A stretch of DNA of 30,839 nucleotides from HK-STAS-PATE-36 sp964610345 (GTDB lineage Bacteria > Patescibacteriota > Saccharimonadia > Saccharimonadales > JAGQNJ01), in the NCBI GenBank assembly GCA_964610345.1, contig CAZSVQ010000005.1, positions 1 through 30,839 of the forward strand, given 5' to 3'. This document shows positions 30,781 to 30,839 of the stretch, piece by piece. The notes below the pieces were generated by a model. That model was not told the origin of the DNA. It saw only the letters and a list, made by a program, of their open reading frames with translations, and searched no databases. The translations under genes were made by a program, and so were the position numbers. Within the stretch, counting starts at the first letter, position 1; the number at the start of each line of letters is the position of its first letter.

Positions 30781-30839
30781 ACAGATGTCGGTACTCAAAT
30801 AGATCGTAGACATATCCATCTCGTAGAATAGGTTTATAA

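Overview
The window looks like part of a small, AT-rich, reduced genome of a Patescibacteria/CPR bacterium, most likely Candidatus Saccharibacteria (TM7). This is inferred from gene content and gene style: compact proteins, a ThrRS without its TGS domain, a ComM-type ATPase, a T4SS-like ATPase beside a sortase-motif surface protein, and SD-less genes with the -10 box almost touching the start codon. The 16S fragment is too short to place the organism more precisely, and I ran no database search.

Layout. 1-60 is the 5' end of 16S rRNA (minus strand), with its leader and promoter up to about 275. gyrB-gyrA follow (366-4840, minus). 5015-7269 (plus) encodes a DUF11-like surface protein with an LPNTG motif and a small membrane partner. 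They converge on a minus-strand pair (7274-10602), a large HerA/VirD4-like ATPase and a short Gln/Pro-rich protein, followed by a small membrane protein. 11009-12235 is an AT-rich gene desert, in which I see two promoter-plus-terminator units that look like unannotated small RNAs, one per strand. Then come comM and the infC-rpmI-rplT operon (AUU start on infC), rnpB (minus), an ASCH-RNase HI fusion divergent from queA, tRNA-Pro, a long nested hairpin, an M50 protease, rpmB, a winged-helix/MBL pair, a HAD-ATL-miaA operon, thrS with an attenuator-like leader plus a small membrane protein, tRNA-Val, and tgt (broken by a 10-N scaffold gap).

25351-27360 is the most accessory-looking part. It holds a short strongly promoted unit (43-codon ORF or structured RNA), a GC-rich acidic orphan gene with its own strong promoter and long leader, a palindrome-rich element of about 515 bp with imperfect inverted ends, and a gene remnant. 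After it come nrdR with a NrdR-box palindrome over its promoter, a GT2 glycosyltransferase pair, a VIT/CCC1-family membrane protein and two tRNAs (Gly, Thr).

Recurring theme. At least twelve first-in-transcript genes carry a -10 hexamer ending only 6-12 nt before the start codon and have no usable Shine-Dalgarno, so their mRNAs should be leaderless or nearly so. Genes inside operons (gyrA, rpmI, rplT) and a few with real leaders (infC, thrS, the orphan at 25801) do have SD sequences. tRNA modification is well represented (miaA, queA, tgt, rnpB), as are translation (infC, rpmI, rplT, rpmB, thrS) and DNA topology/uptake (gyrAB, comM).
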